Below, piece by piece: positions 41,971-50,467 of a DNA stretch of 64,000 nucleotides. The notes under the pieces are model-generated. The model was not told the DNA's origin. It ran no database searches and saw only the letters and a list, made by a program, of their open reading frames with translations. The translations under genes and the position numbers were made by a program. The stretch is from Acidobacteriota bacterium (GTDB lineage: Bacteria > Acidobacteriota > Thermoanaerobaculia > Gp7-AA8), in NCBI GenBank assembly GCA_003223645.1, contig QHVT01000006.1:404967-468966 (forward strand). The letters are read 5' to 3'. The stretch's first letter is position 1, and the number at the start of each line of letters is the position of its first letter.

Positions 41971-43782
41971 TCAGCGTTGTTCGAACAGCGTCAGTTGTAC
42001 GGCCAGCCGGCGCCGGTCCTGGTTGTGAAGCACGTCGTCCGGCCGGAAGGAGCGCGCCGAACGGATCGTGATTTCTTTTCCGAACGGCACGATCGCCCAG
42101 ACCGGTTTCTTCGGCACGTTCACTTGCGCGGCCCGCTGCCCGTCGACGAGCACTTCTACCGCATTGCTCTCGTACGGTGCATCGATCGAAAGACTGAATT
42201 GCAACGCGACCGTTTTCCGGCCGAGCTGCGGCAGGCGGATCGTCGCCTCCGGTCCGAGCCACCGCCACTCCCCTTCGTTCGCCGTCGCCTCGAGGTGATG
42301 CACGCCGAACACTTCGAGGAAGCGCTCTTCGGGCCGCAGCGGGTCGACGCTGACGCGCAGTCCGAAGTTGCGCGTCATTTTCACGTAGGCGTTGCTCTCG
42401 TGCCACGCGAACACGCGCGCGTCGCGATCGACCGAGCCGCCGTCGAGGATGATCACCGCGGGCGTTGCGGGCTGGTCGTAGAGATCGAGCATCGCGCGCT
42501 CGAGAAATCGCGAGCGATAGAGCGGCAGCAGCCATTCCACGTGCGAGCGCGTGCCGGCCTGATACAGCACGACCGTGTTGCGCGGCACGCTCGCGTTCAC
42601 GTAGCGCGCGGCGGCGACGATCGGCGACGGAGTCGTCACGCGATCGATGACGATCGGACTCACGTACCACGCGGACAGTCCCACGATGACCGCCGTTCCG
42701 ATCCACCACGGAATGCGCACGAAGCGAAGTCCGAGTGCGGCGAGGAGGGCGAAGAGCGGAAGCGCGGGGAGCGAGTAGCGGACGGCGTCCGCGGGATCCA
42801 TCGCCGCGATGGCGAAGCCGAGGTGCTCGAACGTGAAGACGACGAAGGGGATGATCGAGCGGCGCCAGCCGCGGAGAAACGGGATCACGCCGATCGCCGC
42901 GAAGAGACCGATCAATGCGATCGTGATCGACGAGCCCCACGCGCGGAGCACGAATCGCGCGGCGATGCGCAGGAGCGTCTTCGATCCGCGTGAAGCGGCG
43001 GCGTCGTGCGCAGCGAAATAGCGCGCCTGCCCGAGCTCGTAATTCGTGAATCCCTTCCACCCGCCCGTCGCCTGAATCAACGGCACGAGCCAGATCAGCG
43101 ATGCGACGGTGAAGACGGCGATCGCAATCGCGCGCTGCTTCCACGTACGAAAGCAGAGGAACAGCGCGACGATGAGCGCGGGCACGAGCGGAATCGCGAG
43201 CTGTGGACGGCAGCCGATCGACGCCGACGCGAAGAGAGCCGATGCAACCGCCGGCGTCAGAGCCGGAGTGGTGCGCGCCTCCGGCGCGCCTTCGGTGGGC
43301 GCGCCGGAGGCGCGCACCACTCCCGGCTGACTGAGAGAATGAAACGTCAGCGCGAGGAACATGAGCGCCGTCGCGTCCGCGAGCGCGAGCGTCGCATGGA
43401 TCAGCATCCCCGCCGACAGATAGAAAATGAGAGAGCCGGCCAGCGCGACGTCGGCGTCGTCGACGTAGTTTCGGAAGGCGCGATAGAGTGCGGCGAAGCC
43501 GACGACGCAGGCGACGATGTTCAGCGCGACGAGCGCGGCAAAGGGATTGGGAATGAGCAAATTGGCGAACTTGCCAAGAGCCACGAAGAGCGGGTAGCCG
43601 GGCGGATGCGGGTGGTGGCGGAGCGGCTCGAACCTGGAAAGGGCCTCGAGAAAATGAAACTCATCGAGCTCCCACGGCGTGCGTGGGAACGTCAAGAGAC
43701 GCGAGACGAGCACGACAGCCGCGCCCGCGTACAGCCGCCAGTCGGGTCTTCGAGATTGGACGATGGGATTGCTCCGTAACAC
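41971..43782 (-). CDS. GT-C-type membrane glycosyltransferase
   Basis: 603 aa, with about 10 helices in the first 390 residues and a soluble C-terminal beta domain (about 400-603) probably in the periplasm. The first loop has the acidic DE motif (PWELDEFHFLEALSRFEP) followed by HHPHPPGYPLF, characteristic of GT39/PMT-like and ArnT-like enzymes that use polyprenyl-phosphate sugars. Residues about 154-173 (GVVRASGAPTEGAPEARTTP) are a family C repeat lying in a loop between helices. GTG 43782 is the longest start and overlaps the divergent methyltransferase start by 20 bp. It is first in the operon with the DPM1-like GT2, its likely donor supplier. Confidence 0.82.
   Translation of the reverse strand: MLRSNPIVQSRRPDWRLYAGAAVVLVSRLLTFPRTPWELDEFHFLEALSRFEPLRHHPHPPGYPLFVALGKFANLLIPNPFAALVALNIVACVVGFAALYRAFRNYVDDADVALAGSLIFYLSAGMLIHATLALADATALMFLALTFHSLSQPGVVRASGAPTEGAPEARTTPALTPAVASALFASASIGCRPQLAIPLVPALIVALFLCFRTWKQRAIAIAVFTVASLIWLVPLIQATGGWKGFTNYELGQARYFAAHDAAASRGSKTLLRIAARFVLRAWGSSITIALIGLFAAIGVIPFLRGWRRSIIPFVVFTFEHLGFAIAAMDPADAVRYSLPALPLFALLAALGLRFVRIPWWIGTAVIVGLSAWYVSPIVIDRVTTPSPIVAAARYVNASVPRNTVVLYQAGTRSHVEWLLPLYRSRFLERAMLDLYDQPATPAVIILDGGSVDRDARVFAWHESNAYVKMTRNFGLRVSVDPLRPEERFLEVFGVHHLEATANEGEWRWLGPEATIRLPQLGRKTVALQFSLSIDAPYESNAVEVLVDGQRAAQVNVPKKPVWAIVPFGKEITIRSARSFRPDDVLHNQDRRRLAVQLTLFEQR
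43266..43323. repeat. Family C hairpin inside the GT-C gene
   Basis: GAGTGGTGCGCGCCTCCGGC and its complement GCCGGAGGCGCGCACCACTC form a perfect stem of about 25 bp including GCGCC, around a TTCGGT-type loop. Translated in frame on the minus strand as GVVRASGAP...EARTTP, between two predicted membrane helices. Confidence 0.93.
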
Positions 43783-44389
43783 GATTGTAACGTACCGCGC
43801 CTACCGGAAGAGGCCGCCCGGCACGCGCCTGCACACGTTGATTCGCTTTCTCACCTGCCCGTTCACGCGCGTGTTGCAATCGATCCCGAAGGATGCCCGC
43901 TCGCTGCTCGAAGTCGGCGCCGGCCACGCCCTCTTCTCCCGCCTTGCTGCCGCGCGTGGAGTCCCGCAGGTCGTTGCCGTCGAGCCGGACCTGCGCAAAT
44001 TCGGATCGGTGGAAGGTGTCCGATCCGTCGTCGCCTACGACGATGCTATCCGCGGCACCTTCGACGTCGTGGCCATGCTCGACGTCTTCTACGCGATCCC
44101 GATCTCGGATTGGGACGCTCTCCTCGCGCGCTTGTTTGACCGACTCTCACCGGGCGGCACGCTGCTCATCAAAGAGATGGACCCGGCATCGGTCAAGAAC
44201 CGATGGAACCGCGCGCAGGAATGGATCTCGATGCGACTGCTGCGCATCACGATGGCAAACGCGTTCGACTACGAGCGAAGCGAGGCGTTCATCGCGCGAT
44301 TGACACGCATCGGCTTTCGCGAGGTACACGCGAAGCGCGTGGATTTTGGGTATCCGCATCCGCACCTGCTGTTTCTCGCGAGAAAGTAG
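43763..44389 (+). CDS. Class I SAM-dependent methyltransferase
   Basis: 208 aa. Motif I SLLEVGAGHALFSRLAA is at about 48-64, VAVEPD at 72-77, VVAMLDVFYAIP at about 100-111 and LSPGGTLLIKEMDP at about 128-141. These identify a Methyltransf_23/ubiE-like small-molecule or glycolipid methyltransferase. The ATG at 43763 lacks a Shine-Dalgarno and lies 20 bp inside the 5' end assigned to the divergent GT-C gene, so one of the two starts is probably further downstream. The substrate is unknown; neighbours suggest a lipid-linked glycan. Confidence 0.85.
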   Translation: MGLLRNTIVTYRAYRKRPPGTRLHTLIRFLTCPFTRVLQSIPKDARSLLEVGAGHALFSRLAAARGVPQVVAVEPDLRKFGSVEGVRSVVAYDDAIRGTFDVVAMLDVFYAIPISDWDALLARLFDRLSPGGTLLIKEMDPASVKNRWNRAQEWISMRLLRITMANAFDYERSEAFIARLTRIGFREVHAKRVDFGYPHPHLLFLARK

Positions 44390-44396
44390 CCTCTCG

Positions 44397-44528
44397 CGAT
44401 CCCGCGCCCGCGCCCGCGCCCGCTTCCGCGCCCGGGGCGGGGGCTCAGCGCAGCGATAAAAGTCACCCCACCCACCCCGGGCACGGGAGCGGGCACGGGC
44501 GCGGGCGCGGGCGCGGGAAGGGAACGCG
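44397..44528. repeat. Family E: inverted pair of hexamer microsatellites (CCCGCG)n ... (CGCGGG)n
   Basis: About 44412-44445 has CCCGCG units ending CCCGCT, TCCGCG, CCCGGG. A spacer of about 40 bp follows, and then 44480-44521 has CACGGG, AGCGGG, CACGGG and three CGCGGG units. A related, more decayed pair is at 13812-13998. It fills the gap before the acyl-CoA dehydrogenase gene, leaving only the Shine-Dalgarno region free. Confidence 0.9.
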
Positions 44529-44562
44529 ATATCATCGAGGAAACTACGCAAGGAGTCTCACC

Positions 44563-45801
44563 GTGCCTAATTTCCCCGGCGTCGATTACATGGATATCGA
44601 CTCGCTCTTCACCGAAGACGAGTTGATGGTGCGCCAGACCGTTCGCGATTTCGTCGATGAGGAAGTGCTGCCGATCATCGAGCACGCGAATCGCGAAGAG
44701 AAGTTTCCTCATCACCTCGTGCCGAAGATGGCGGAGATGGGTCTCTTCGGCGCAACGATCAGCGAATACGATCTCCCCGGCCTCGGCCCCGTCGCCTACG
44801 GCCTCATCATGCAGGAGCTGGAGCGCGGCGATTCCGGCCTGCGCTCGTTCGCGTCCGTGCAGTCGGGACTGGTCATGTATCCGATCTACACGTACGGCTC
44901 GAAAGAGCAGCGCGACTACTGGATCCCGAAGCTGGCCGCGGGCGAGAAGATCGGCTGCTTCGGCCTGACCGAGCCCGACTTCGGATCGAACCCCGGCGCG
45001 ATGCGCACGCACGCGCGCAAGGACGGCGACTCGTGGGTGCTGAACGGCGCGAAGGCGTGGATCACCAACGGCAGCATCGCCGACGTCGCAATCGTGTGGG
45101 CGAAAGCGGAAGGAACGATCCGCGGCTTCCTCGTCGAGAAGGACACGCCCGGCTTCACGACGGCGTATCACATGGGGAAGTTCTCGCTGCGCGCGTCGGT
45201 GACGTCGCAGCTCTTCTTCGAAGACTGCCGCATTCCGCTCGAGAACGTGCTGCCGGAAACGGACGGCCTCAAGTACCCGCTCGGCTGCCTCACGCAGGCG
45301 CGCTACGGAATCGCGTGGGGCGTGCTGGGCGCGGCGATGAGCGTCTTTCATACCGCGAACGAGTACGCGAAGTCGCGCATCCAGTTCGGCGGACAGCCGA
45401 TCGCGTCGCATCAGCTCGTGCAGAACAAGCTGGCCTGGATGATCACCGAGATCACGAAGGGACAGCTCCTCGCGCTGCAGGCCGGCCGCATGAAAGAGCG
45501 CGGCGTCTTGAAGCCGCAGCACGTATCGATGGCAAAGATGAACAACTGCAACATCGCGCTGCAGTGCGCCCGCATGGCCCGCGACCTCCTCGGCGCGAAC
45601 GGCGTCTCCGACGAATACCCGGTCATCCGCCACATGATGAATCTGGAGTCGGTGTATACGTATGAGGGGACGCACGACATTCACAACCTGATCATCGGCC
45701 ACACCGTCACCGGCATCCCCGCCTACAACCCGCCGATGTCGGCGCAGCAGGAGCGGGAGCTGAGCGAAGCAGCGGCGGTGGCTGCGACCGCGAAGAAGTG
45801 A
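44563..45801 (+). CDS. gcdH: Acyl-CoA dehydrogenase, glutaryl-CoA dehydrogenase type
   Basis: 412-aa flavoenzyme. GTG 44563 is preceded by AAGGAG. FASVQSGLVMYPIYTYGSKEQ, GCFGLTEPDFGSNP and the catalytic-base motif TYEGTHDIH (Glu368) match glutaryl-CoA dehydrogenase, as does Arg in LRSFASVQS, which contacts the substrate carboxylate in the human enzyme. GCDH oxidises and decarboxylates glutaryl-CoA to crotonyl-CoA in lysine/tryptophan and aromatic degradation, passing electrons to ETF. Some relatives are non-decarboxylating, so the decarboxylase step is inferred. It is monocistronic between repeat fields. Confidence 0.88.
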   Translation: MPNFPGVDYMDIDSLFTEDELMVRQTVRDFVDEEVLPIIEHANREEKFPHHLVPKMAEMGLFGATISEYDLPGLGPVAYGLIMQELERGDSGLRSFASVQSGLVMYPIYTYGSKEQRDYWIPKLAAGEKIGCFGLTEPDFGSNPGAMRTHARKDGDSWVLNGAKAWITNGSIADVAIVWAKAEGTIRGFLVEKDTPGFTTAYHMGKFSLRASVTSQLFFEDCRIPLENVLPETDGLKYPLGCLTQARYGIAWGVLGAAMSVFHTANEYAKSRIQFGGQPIASHQLVQNKLAWMITEITKGQLLALQAGRMKERGVLKPQHVSMAKMNNCNIALQCARMARDLLGANGVSDEYPVIRHMMNLESVYTYEGTHDIHNLIIGHTVTGIPAYNPPMSAQQERELSEAAAVAATAKK

Positions 45802-45819
45802 CGGCGGCAAAGCCGCCGT
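45801..45819. terminator. Hairpin overlapping the acyl-CoA dehydrogenase stop codon
   Basis: ACGGCGGC-AAA-GCCGCCGT, with the first base being the last base of the TGA stop. There is no T-run, so a classical terminator is uncertain; it resembles the 7714 hairpin. Confidence 0.5.
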
Positions 45820-45828
45820 CCTGGGAAT

Positions 45829-45922
45829 GTGGTGACCGCTGCCCTCAGCGGTCACGGCGGCGCGAAGCGCCGCTGGCGCCGCCATCGGCGGCGCTGCGAC
45901 CGCTGAGGGCAGCGGTCACCAC
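45829..45922. repeat. Family K: 25-bp perfect inverted repeat
   Basis: Positions 45829-45853 (GTGGTGACCGCTGCCCTCAG...) and 45898-45922 (...GAGGGCAGCGGTCACCAC) are perfect complements. The 44-bp loop holds further small inverted repeats (GGCGGCGC, GCGCCGCC). Intergenic, between the dehydrogenase and the arginase-fold gene. Confidence 0.92.
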
Positions 45923-45961
45923 AAAGCTTTTGGAAATGCGCAATGGTCTTCGCGCCTCGGG

Positions 45962-46717
45962 ATGACGATGACGCGTTACTTCACCGTTCCGTACGACTCC
46001 GGATACAAGGGCCTGCGCATGGGCGCGGGCCCTTTCCGTCTCGCGCAGGAATTGGGCGTCGACGCGGATGAGATCGAGCCCGCGAGTCCATTCCGACGAG
46101 AGATCACGACCGCGTTCGAGTTGTATCGCGCGCTTGCGACGCGCATTCGCGAGACGAACGAATTCCCCGTCGTCCTCTCCGGCAACTGCGGCTCCGCCAT
46201 CGGCGCCGCGGCAGGCCTCGGCACGGATCGTCTCGCCGTCCTCTGGTTCGACGCGCACGGCGACTACAACACTCCCGACACGACCGACAGCGGCTTTCTC
46301 GACGGCATGTGCCTCGCCGTTCTCACCGGCCGCTGCTTCCACAACCTCGCGCACACGATTCCCGGCTTCGCGCCCGTCGCGCCGTCGCGCACGATCCAGA
46401 TCGGCTCGCGCAACTACAGCCCCGGCGAGCGCGAGGCGCTCGAACGCGATGGCGTGCGCATGACGCCGGACTTCGCCGGCATTGACGCCGACCGCATCCT
46501 CGTGCACGTCGACCTCGACGTCATCGATCCGCAGTTCGGCCGCGCGAATCCCTACGCCGTCGGCGGAGGGCTCTCCCCCGACGACGTGCTGCGCGTGATC
46601 GAGGAGGCGCGCGAGCACTTCACGATCGCGGGACTCGTCCTCGCGTCCTACGATCCGTCGTGCGACGAAGACGGCCGCATCGCCGCGATCGGCGCGCGCA
46701 TCGCGCGCTCGATTTAG
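45962..46717 (+). CDS. Arginase/agmatinase-fold protein with an atypical metal site
   Basis: 251 aa of the ureohydrolase superfamily. [10 protein letters not shown] (Asp97, His99, Asp101) and [10 protein letters not shown] (Asp184, Asp186, Asp189) supply most of the two-manganese ligands. The first motif, normally GGDH, is SGNCGS (73-78) with Cys76 where the metal-ligand His is expected, so one Mn site should be altered. LSGNC-type members are known in several bacteria; their substrates are poorly defined. ATG at 45962 or 45968, no Shine-Dalgarno. A guanidino hydrolase or formimidoyl-glutamate-type activity is possible, not proven. Confidence 0.8.
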   Translation: MTMTRYFTVPYDSGYKGLRMGAGPFRLAQELGVDADEIEPASPFRREITTAFELYRALATRIRETNEFPVVLSGNCGSAIGAAAGLGTDRLAVLWFDAHGDYNTPDTTDSGFLDGMCLAVLTGRCFHNLAHTIPGFAPVAPSRTIQIGSRNYSPGEREALERDGVRMTPDFAGIDADRILVHVDLDVIDPQFGRANPYAVGGGLSPDDVLRVIEEAREHFTIAGLVLASYDPSCDEDGRIAAIGARIARSI

Positions 46718-46761
46718 GTGTTACAGTTCACGCCGCAAAAAATCCTGGGGATCGGAGCGTC

Positions 46762-47745
46762 ATGGAATCGAGTCTCGAAATCGGATTTCTCCGCGCGGCG
46801 GAAAAGGCGGCCATCGCCGCGGCGCGCACGATGGGCTACGGCAACCGCAAGTTTTCCGATCAGGTGGCCGTGGAGGCGATGCGCGAAGAGCTCAATCGCC
46901 TGAAAATGCGCGGCACGGTGACCATCGGCGAGGGAGAGCGCGACAAGGCGCCCATGCTCTACGTCGGCGAGCCCCTCGGGCGCGGATGGACGGAAGGCGA
47001 GATTTATCCGGAAGTCGACATCGCCGTCGATCCCCTCGAAGGGACGAACCTCTGTGCGACCGGTTCCGCGAACTCGATCGCCGTCATTGCGGCATCCGAA
47101 AAAGGCGGCCTCCTCAACGCGCCCGACATCTACATGGACAAAATCGTCGTCGGGCCGACCGCCGCCGAATCGGTGAACCTCGCCGCGTCCGTCGAAGAGA
47201 ACCTGCAACGCATGGCCAAGGCGTTCGACCGCGACATCAATGAGTTGACCATCACGGTGCTCGACCGCGAGCGCCACCACGATCTCATCATGCGCATCCG
47301 CGAAGCGGGCGCGCGCATCAAGCTGATCACCGACGGCGACCTCTCCGCCGGCATCGCCGCCGCCGTTCGCGGCACGGGCGTGCACGCGGCGATGGGAATC
47401 GGCGGCGCGCCGGAAGGCGTGCTCACCGCGGCCGCGATGCGCTGCCTCGCGGGACGGATGCAGGGACGCCTCGCGCCGCTCGAGAAGTGGCAGGAAGATC
47501 GTTTGAAAGCGATGGGCTTCACCGATCACGACAAGATCTACGACACCGCGGAGCTCGCGTCCGGCAACGACATCATCTTCTGCGCGAGCGGCGTCACCGA
47601 CGGCGACCTCCTGCGCGGCGTCCGCTTCTTCGGCGGCGGCATCCGCGTCTCGTCCCTGTTCATGGCGCTGAAGTCGAACGTGATCCGCTTCGTCGACTCG
47701 ATCTATCGCGAAGAAGGATCGAAGCTCGCGGTGAGCTTCACGTAG
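46762..47745 (+). CDS. glpX: Class II fructose-1,6-bisphosphatase GlpX
   Basis: 327-aa Mg/Mn-dependent phosphatase that converts fructose 1,6-bisphosphate to fructose 6-phosphate in gluconeogenesis. [15 protein letters not shown] (56-70), DPLEGTN (Asp90, Glu93) and the Gly-rich [15 protein letters not shown] region match GlpX throughout, with normal length. The ATG at 46762 has GGAG upstream. The stop overlaps the end of the convergent VWA gene by 8 bp (47738-47745), so the two transcripts are antisense at their 3' ends. Confidence 0.95.
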   Translation: MESSLEIGFLRAAEKAAIAAARTMGYGNRKFSDQVAVEAMREELNRLKMRGTVTIGEGERDKAPMLYVGEPLGRGWTEGEIYPEVDIAVDPLEGTNLCATGSANSIAVIAASEKGGLLNAPDIYMDKIVVGPTAAESVNLAASVEENLQRMAKAFDRDINELTITVLDRERHHDLIMRIREAGARIKLITDGDLSAGIAAAVRGTGVHAAMGIGGAPEGVLTAAAMRCLAGRMQGRLAPLEKWQEDRLKAMGFTDHDKIYDTAELASGNDIIFCASGVTDGDLLRGVRFFGGGIRVSSLFMALKSNVIRFVDSIYREEGSKLAVSFT

Positions 47746-50467
47746 TCTTTCGCTTCGCACGTTTGCCCGCTCGTTCGAGGGCGTCGACAAGCGGGCTCTC
47801 GATCGTTTCCTGTGGAGCGGCGGCCGCTTCGGCCGCCGGCTTTTCGCGAATAACCGGCGCCCGAAGCGGGCGCCGCTCCACAGGACGTACGCCGGAAACA
47901 CGCACTACGGGCGTCCACGCACCGAACACACGCATCCTTCGCTCCATCACCTCCGCGAGCAACGCGATTACTGCCGCAAGCAAAAGAAACGTCCGCAGCG
48001 GAATGCTGTGCCGTCGCACGGGCAGATCGCGCCAGACGTCGGCGACGTTGATGCGCTCTTTTCCGCCCGTCGCGCGCGCGATGCGCTCGAGTGCGGCTCG
48101 TCCCTCGCCTGGAGCCGCAGGCGCAAGCTCGGGTGAGTAGGGCAACGCGACCGGTGGGAGCGTGACGCGGCCGACGCCGGGGACGTCGACGGACGAGAGG
48201 AACGTCGCCGATCCGTCGAGCGGGACTTCGATGCCCAGCTCGTCGGGCGTGCGCCACGTCATCTCCGCGCGCGTGATCGCCGGCGCGCCGCCGCCCGGCA
48301 TTCCCGCGAGTGTCGTCACGCGCGGCGTGCGGGTGATATTCGTCGAGGAACGCTCGGGATCGAGTTGCAGCGAGATGTCGCACACGCCGTTCTCGACGCG
48401 CTGCGTGACGAGCATGTCCTGCGACAGTTGCGACCGCGCGCCGGCGGTCCAGCGCACGAGGCTCGTGTAGTAGTCGCCGGTGGCGGGCCACTTCGCGAGC
48501 GCGCCGGTGTACGCGCCGTCGATCTCGCCGGTGTACGCGAGCACGCGGCCGCTCCCCGCCTGCCACGCTGCGACGACCGGCGCGTGATGTTCGTCGTCGG
48601 TCAGCACTGCCGCGGATGCGCCGTTCTTGAGATAGGTCAGGTTGTAGCCTCCGATCGATGGGATGCCGCTGAACTGCCGTCCCGCGATCGTGAGGAGCGA
48701 TCCGCTCGTGCGCTGCGCGACCGGCTCGTCGACGAACGCGCTGCGCGCGACGATGAACGTGTCCTGCGCGAACAAACGCGGCAGATCGTTCGCGTCCTCG
48801 GTGAAGAAGATGCGGCCGCCGCCGCGCGCGGCGATGTCGCGCAGGAGCTCGGCGTCGGAGTCCTTCGGCGTGCCGAGGCCGATGACGGTGACGGTGATGT
48901 TCGCCTTCGCGCATTGCGCGAGGAGCTCGCGATACATCCCCGGCTCCTCGGAGTCGGCAGCGTCGGCGAAGAGGATGATGTGCCGCGTCGACGAGCGCGC
49001 GGTGAGCAGCATCTTCGAGGCCGTCGACAGCGCCTCGTAGATGAAGATGCCGCCGCCGGCCGACTGCACGCTCATGATGCGGCTGCGCAGGTCCGTGCGT
49101 CCTTCGATCGGATCGAGGTCGGCGATGATGTGCGCGCTGCTGTCGACGGCCACGACTCCGAGCTCGTCGTGCGGCGAGAGGAGATCGAGCACCTGCGCGG
49201 CGGCGAGATCCGCCAGCTCCATTTTCGTCCGCCCGTTGCTCGCTTCCATCCCCATGCTGCCGGAGCGGTCCATCGCGATGACGATCGAGATGTCGAGCTT
49301 GCGATGCTCGCGCCGCAATTCCATCGACACCGGCAGCAGCGGATCGAGCGGCGACTTGAAATAGCCGCCGGCCGCGAACGAGCTCTTGCCCCCGGTGAGC
49401 ATCAGCGCGCCGCCGCTCTCCGTGACCCACGATGCGAGCGTCTGCATGCCGCCGACGCCGAGGCCTTGCGAGGGGATGTTCTCGAGCACGACGGCGGAGT
49501 AGTTCGAGATCGCATCGAGCGACCAGTCGGGTTGCGCGGGCGTCGCGATGTCGACGCCGCTCGATCTCAAGAGCGCGGGCAGATGCGATGACGAGCCGGA
49601 GACGACGAGCACCGGCTTGGGACCGTTGACGCCGACGAGAAATCGCGCGCGATTGTTTTCGGGAACGGGATCGTCGCCGGTCACGCCGACGTCTACGGTG
49701 TACGCGAGCGTGCCGGCTGCGGACGCGCGATCGCGGAACGCGATGCGATTCGTCCCTGCGACGAGATGATGCTCGCCGGATGCGATCGTCGTCGCGCCGC
49801 GTTTCAGCGCGATCGTGACGGTCGTCTCGTGCGGCGCGTCGATCGTCGCGGCGATGACGAACGACTCGGCCGGCGAGACGACCGTCGGCGCGTCGACGCG
49901 CTCCACCGCGACGTCGGCCGCGCTCGATCGCGTGACGACGCGATAGTCGATCGCAACATCACGCGCGGCGGCGCGAAGCGCGGCGGCGGAAGGATCGCGG
50001 CCGGTCCAGCGACCGTCGCTGATGACGACGATGCGTCCCGGCACGTCGCGCGGGATCATCGACAGCGCGGTCTGCATGCCGTCGTGCAGGTTCGATCCGT
50101 CCTCGGCCTCGCGCATGCGGAAGTCGCCGAAGCGCGCGCCTTCCGGCAACAGCTCGATCTCCGCCGCGCGTCCGAACGACACGACGCCGGTGCGCGATTC
50201 GCCGCGCCGCTTCGACTCGATCGTCTTCACGATCTCGCGCTCGTTCGCGCCCGCAGTCTGCGGCATCGAGCGGCTGCGATCCGCGACCACGACCACGACG
50301 CCTTCGCGTCCCGGCAACTGCAACGCGAGACCCGCGAGCGCGAGAAGGACAAGCGCGAGCAAGATGACGCGCAACACCATGACGGTGCGCGACACAGCGG
50401 GCCACAACCAAAGAGCCGCGGCGAGCGGCAGCGCGAGCAGGAGCCAAATGGGATCGCTGAACGTCAC
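47738..50467 (-). CDS. Membrane protein with two VWA domains and a glutamine-amidotransferase-like domain
   Basis: 909 aa from GTG 50467, which overlaps the upstream stop (GTGA). Two N-terminal transmembrane helices (about 6-22 and 30-50). VWA1 (about 57-190) has MIDAS residues DRSRS (63-67). A class I amidotransferase-like fold lies at about 290-410 ([25 protein letters not shown]). VWA2 (about 395-565) has [10 protein letters not shown]-terminal transmembrane helix is near 825 ([21 protein letters not shown]). Residues about 862-885 ([14 protein letters not shown]...) are encoded by a family A repeat. Proteins of this design occur with MoxR and DUF58 and probably assemble an envelope complex via metal-dependent VWA contacts. 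Confidence 0.82.
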   Translation of the reverse strand: MTFSDPIWLLLALPLAAALWLWPAVSRTVMVLRVILLALVLLALAGLALQLPGREGVVVVVADRSRSMPQTAGANEREIVKTIESKRRGESRTGVVSFGRAAEIELLPEGARFGDFRMREAEDGSNLHDGMQTALSMIPRDVPGRIVVISDGRWTGRDPSAAALRAAARDVAIDYRVVTRSSAADVAVERVDAPTVVSPAESFVIAATIDAPHETTVTIALKRGATTIASGEHHLVAGTNRIAFRDRASAAGTLAYTVDVGVTGDDPVPENNRARFLVGVNGPKPVLVVSGSSSHLPALLRSSGVDIATPAQPDWSLDAISNYSAVVLENIPSQGLGVGGMQTLASWVTESGGALMLTGGKSSFAAGGYFKSPLDPLLPVSMELRREHRKLDISIVIAMDRSGSMGMEASNGRTKMELADLAAAQVLDLLSPHDELGVVAVDSSAHIIADLDPIEGRTDLRSRIMSVQSAGGGIFIYEALSTASKMLLTARSSTRHIILFADAADSEEPGMYRELLAQCAKANITVTVIGLGTPKDSDAELLRDIAARGGGRIFFTEDANDLPRLFAQDTFIVARSAFVDEPVAQRTSGSLLTIAGRQFSGIPSIGGYNLTYLKNGASAAVLTDDEHHAPVVAAWQAGSGRVLAYTGEIDGAYTGALAKWPATGDYYTSLVRWTAGARSQLSQDMLVTQRVENGVCDISLQLDPERSSTNITRTPRVTTLAGMPGGGAPAITRAEMTWRTPDELGIEVPLDGSATFLSSVDVPGVGRVTLPPVALPYSPELAPAAPGEGRAALERIARATGGKERINVADVWRDLPVRRHSIPLRTFLLLAAVIALLAEVMERRMRVFGAWTPVVRVSGVRPVERRPLRAPVIREKPAAEAAAAPQETIESPLVDALERAGKRAKRKTT
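47812..47882. repeat. Family A element inside the C-terminal coding region of the VWA protein
   Basis: Full two-hairpin copy: GTGGAGCGGCGGCCGC/ttcGGCCGCCGG, spacer TTTTCGCGAA, then CCGGCGCCCGAAGCGGGCGC and CGCTCCAC. Translated in frame as [20 protein letters not shown] on the minus strand, about 25 codons before the natural-looking Lys/Arg-rich end of the protein. Confidence 0.9.
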
